DNA from: Alphaproteobacteria bacterium
Lineage (GTDB): Bacteria > Pseudomonadota > Alphaproteobacteria > Reyranellales > Reyranellaceae
DNA length: 15,274 nucleotides
Assembly (NCBI GenBank): GCA_013290035.1
Contig: JABCYT010000016.1
Location: 1 to 15,274, forward strand
Direction: 5' to 3'
Position numbers and translations under genes: made by a program. The notes under the pieces are model-generated. The model saw nothing but the letters and a program-made list of their open reading frames with translations. It had not been told where the DNA came from and did no database searches. The first letter of the stretch is position 1; each line of letters starts with the position of its first letter. Shown here one piece after another: positions 13,373 to 15,274 of this stretch.

Positions 13373-15048
13373 CGGCGTTCTGCCGAGCGGCAGCGGCCGG
13401 CGTCCTGGCGATCGTCGTGGGTCTCGCCGTCTGGCCGCTCCAGGCGCAGCAGGACAAGTCGCCCGACGCCGCCCTGGCGCGACTGCTGCAGGCGGCGCGC
13501 GCCGCGCTGCCCGGCGCCTGCGCCCAGCCCGCGGCCGACCGTCTCATACGCATCCTGTGCACCGGGCGTATCCGGATCGGCGTCCGCGACTATTACCCAC
13601 TGTTCTCCAGCCGGGACGGCGATGATCGCGAGGGCTACGAGGTCGACGTGGGGCAGGCCATCGGCCGCCAGCTCGGCGTCGCGGTGGAGTTCGATCGCGT
13701 CAACGCGGCCACCCGCATCCCCTTGCTGGCCGAGGATCGCGTCGACCTCGTCATCGCGACCATGGGGCACAACACGCAGCGCGATGGCCAGGCGCGCTTC
13801 ATCCGGCCGCACTATTACCAGTCCGAGACGACCGTCGTCGGGCCGCGCTCCTTGGCGGTATCGGGCTGGCAGGACATTCCCGGCCGCACCGTCTGCGTGA
13901 CCGTGGGCAACGGTTCGAACGCCGAGCTGGTCGCCCGGGACGCGCGGCTCATGCTGTTCGACGAGGCGGGTGTCTTGCCCGAACGCCTGAAGGACGGAAC
14001 CTGTACGCTGGCTGCACAGGACGACAGTTTCTTCGCCGAATCCTTCACCGATCCCGCCTTCGCGGAACGTTACGCCCAGAAGTTCGGCTTCGCCCAGGTG
14101 CCCTGGGGCATGGCGGTCGCCCGCGACGGCAGCGCCCAACTGGCCCGCGCGCTCGACCTGATCAGCCAGATCTTCCACCGTGACGGCGTGTTCCTCGAGC
14201 TGGGCCGCGCGCATCGCATCGGCACGGGCTTCCTCGAGCAGCAGCAGGCCGCCTGGCAGCGGCCGGAGTGCAACACGGATACGGGCGCCGCCAACGACGT
14301 CTGCGTGCTGCCGCCGTTCAACGCCGAGCTGAAGCCGACGCCCTTCGCCGGCGGCGTGGCGGCCTTCGAGGCCTGGTTCGAATCGTGGACGGGCATCGAG
14401 CTGTCCCTGCCGATGCTGGCGACAGCGCCCGCCTGGGCGATGTTCAAGGACGGCGTCGCCAATTCGCTGATCCTGATCGTGGGCGCCCTTTTGGCAACGC
14501 TGGGCTTCGCGCTGCTGTTCGGCCGGGCGCTGGGCTCGCGTTCCGCCCCGCTGCGCTGGCCGGTGCGCCTGCTCACGGTCACGCTGCAATCCTCGCCGAT
14601 CGTCCTCACCCTGGTCATCGCCGCGGCGATCGCGCGGGCGCTCTTTCCCTTTTCGGATGCGGTGGCGCTCGGCGCCTCGATCGCGGCGCTGGGCCTCACC
14701 AACGGCAGCAATGCCGGTCAGGCGATCTCGGAGGCGATGCTGACCTTGCGCACCGAGCAGGCGCTGCCGCGCCGCGGAAGGGATCTCTTCGCTCGGGCGC
14801 TCAGCCGCTCGGCGACCCAGATCGTGGCCTTCCTGGTCAATGCCGCCAAGGGCACGCCGATCGCAAGCTTCATCGGCGCGCCCGAGCTCTTGAGCGCGCT
14901 CACCGACATCACGTCGTTCTCGAGCGGCCGGGCCACGACCTACACGCTGTTACTGATCTTCTATACCGCGGTGGTGATGATCGTGGTCTGGCTGTGCGGC
15001 AGGCTCCGGCTGCTCCTCGAGCGGCGCCAGGCGGTGGCATCGTCATGA
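13369..15048 (+). CDS. Fused substrate-binding protein and ABC permease (polar amino acid type)
   Basis: A 559-residue two-domain transporter subunit. A signal peptide or signal anchor (1-27, WPLQAQ) leads to a family 3 solute-binding domain (about 65-290) that starts with RIRIGVRDYYPLF and includes GYEVDVGQAIGRQLGV and EDRVDLVIATMGHN, typical of amino-acid binding proteins. A Cys-containing linker (PECNTDTGAANDVCVLPP, about 300-320) joins it to a MetI-type permease domain (about 359-552) with four or five helices and an EAA-like loop (VNAAKGTPIASFIGAPELL). In binding-protein/permease fusions the receptor is tethered to the channel. The fusion needs a second permease, which follows with an ATGA overlap, and an ATPase expected beyond the window. 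Substrate is likely a polar amino acid or an analogue. Confidence 0.88.
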   Translation: MTAFCRAAAAGVLAIVVGLAVWPLQAQQDKSPDAALARLLQAARAALPGACAQPAADRLIRILCTGRIRIGVRDYYPLFSSRDGDDREGYEVDVGQAIGRQLGVAVEFDRVNAATRIPLLAEDRVDLVIATMGHNTQRDGQARFIRPHYYQSETTVVGPRSLAVSGWQDIPGRTVCVTVGNGSNAELVARDARLMLFDEAGVLPERLKDGTCTLAAQDDSFFAESFTDPAFAERYAQKFGFAQVPWGMAVARDGSAQLARALDLISQIFHRDGVFLELGRAHRIGTGFLEQQQAAWQRPECNTDTGAANDVCVLPPFNAELKPTPFAGGVAAFEAWFESWTGIELSLPMLATAPAWAMFKDGVANSLILIVGALLATLGFALLFGRALGSRSAPLRWPVRLLTVTLQSSPIVLTLVIAAAIARALFPFSDAVALGASIAALGLTNGSNAGQAISEAMLTLRTEQALPRRGRDLFARALSRSATQIVAFLVNAAKGTPIASFIGAPELLSALTDITSFSSGRATTYTLLLIFYTAVVMIVVWLCGRLRLLLERRQAVASS

Positions 15049-15274
15049 AGCTGTTGCTCGACCGGCTGTCGTCGGATTTCCTGCCGCTGTTCCTGAGCGG
15101 CATGGCGGTGAACTTCGAGATCGCCGTCATCGCCATCGCCGCCGGCCTGGCGCTCGGCCTGCTGCTGGCCTTGGCCCGTCTCGCGGGCGGCGTCATGGCC
15201 GGCGCGGCGGCGTCGGCCATCGGGCTGATGCGGGCGGCGCCGACTTTCGTCGTCATGTTTTTCCTGCTGAACGC
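15045..15274 (+). CDS. ABC transporter permease, 5' part (amino acid type)
   Basis: The first 76 codons of a second permease, cut by the window edge. It starts with the ATGA overlapping the fusion gene's stop. MAVNFEIAVIAIAAGLALG forms the first transmembrane helix, and IGLMRAAPTFVVMFFLLN matches the RxTPxLVQxFF region of His/Glu-type permeases. It probably pairs with the permease half of the preceding fusion to form the channel. An ATP-binding subunit would be expected next. Confidence 0.85.
   Translation, partial: MKLLLDRLSSDFLPLFLSGMAVNFEIAVIAIAAGLALGLLLALARLAGGVMAGAAASAIGLMRAAPTFVVMFFLLN

Overview
The window is GC-rich, densely packed DNA that most resembles an alphaproteobacterium (Hyphomicrobiales, Rhodospirillales or Reyranella-like). 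The basis is base composition, class III cyclases of the TolB/TPR type, paired small secreted WXXGXW-repeat proteins, and TTG/GTG starts with short Shine-Dalgarno sequences. This is an inference from gene style; no marker gene fixes the taxon. No tRNA, rRNA, CRISPR array, insertion sequence or prophage gene was seen. No gap between genes exceeds 300 bases; the longest are 4661-4929, 8404-8644 and 8852-9074.

Layout. (1) 2-1155: the 3' end of a type III polyketide synthase, overlapping by four bases a small membrane methyltransferase of the isoprenylcysteine carboxyl methyltransferase (ICMT) family. This resembles alkylpyrone/alkylresorcinol synthase plus methyltransferase pairs. (2) 1302-3092: a class III adenylate cyclase/TolB-like/TPR gene split by one in-frame TAG where the family usually has Gln. 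(3) 3161-4660, minus strand: a class IV aminotransferase followed by a glutathione S-transferase, converging on the cyclase. (4) 4930-5884: two tandem paralogous secreted WXXGXW-repeat proteins, each followed by a tetraloop intrinsic terminator. (5) 5974-8403: a DapA-superfamily lyase and a UxaA/GarD-family sugar-acid dehydratase, probably one sugar-acid catabolic unit. (6) 8645-8851: a cold-shock protein with a possible long leader and a strong hairpin after the stop. (7) 9075-10469: a stand-alone amidase-signature enzyme. (8) 10554 to the right edge: a four-gene, apparently translationally coupled operon. It encodes a dCache-type membrane adenylate cyclase, a SAM methyltransferase, a fused substrate-binding protein/permease, and a second permease cut by the window edge. 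Each junction is an ATGA overlap.

How the parts may work together. The sugar-acid pair would dehydrate an aldarate or aldonate to a 2-keto-3-deoxy acid and then cleave or dehydrate it. The last operon is the most unusual arrangement: a periplasm-sensing cAMP-producing protein co-translated with a polar amino-acid-type ABC importer, which suggests nutrient sensing coupled to uptake. The WXXGXW proteins are probably envelope proteins. Nothing here is clearly a new defence or mobile system; the best leads are the cyclase-methyltransferase-importer operon and the amber-split cyclase.
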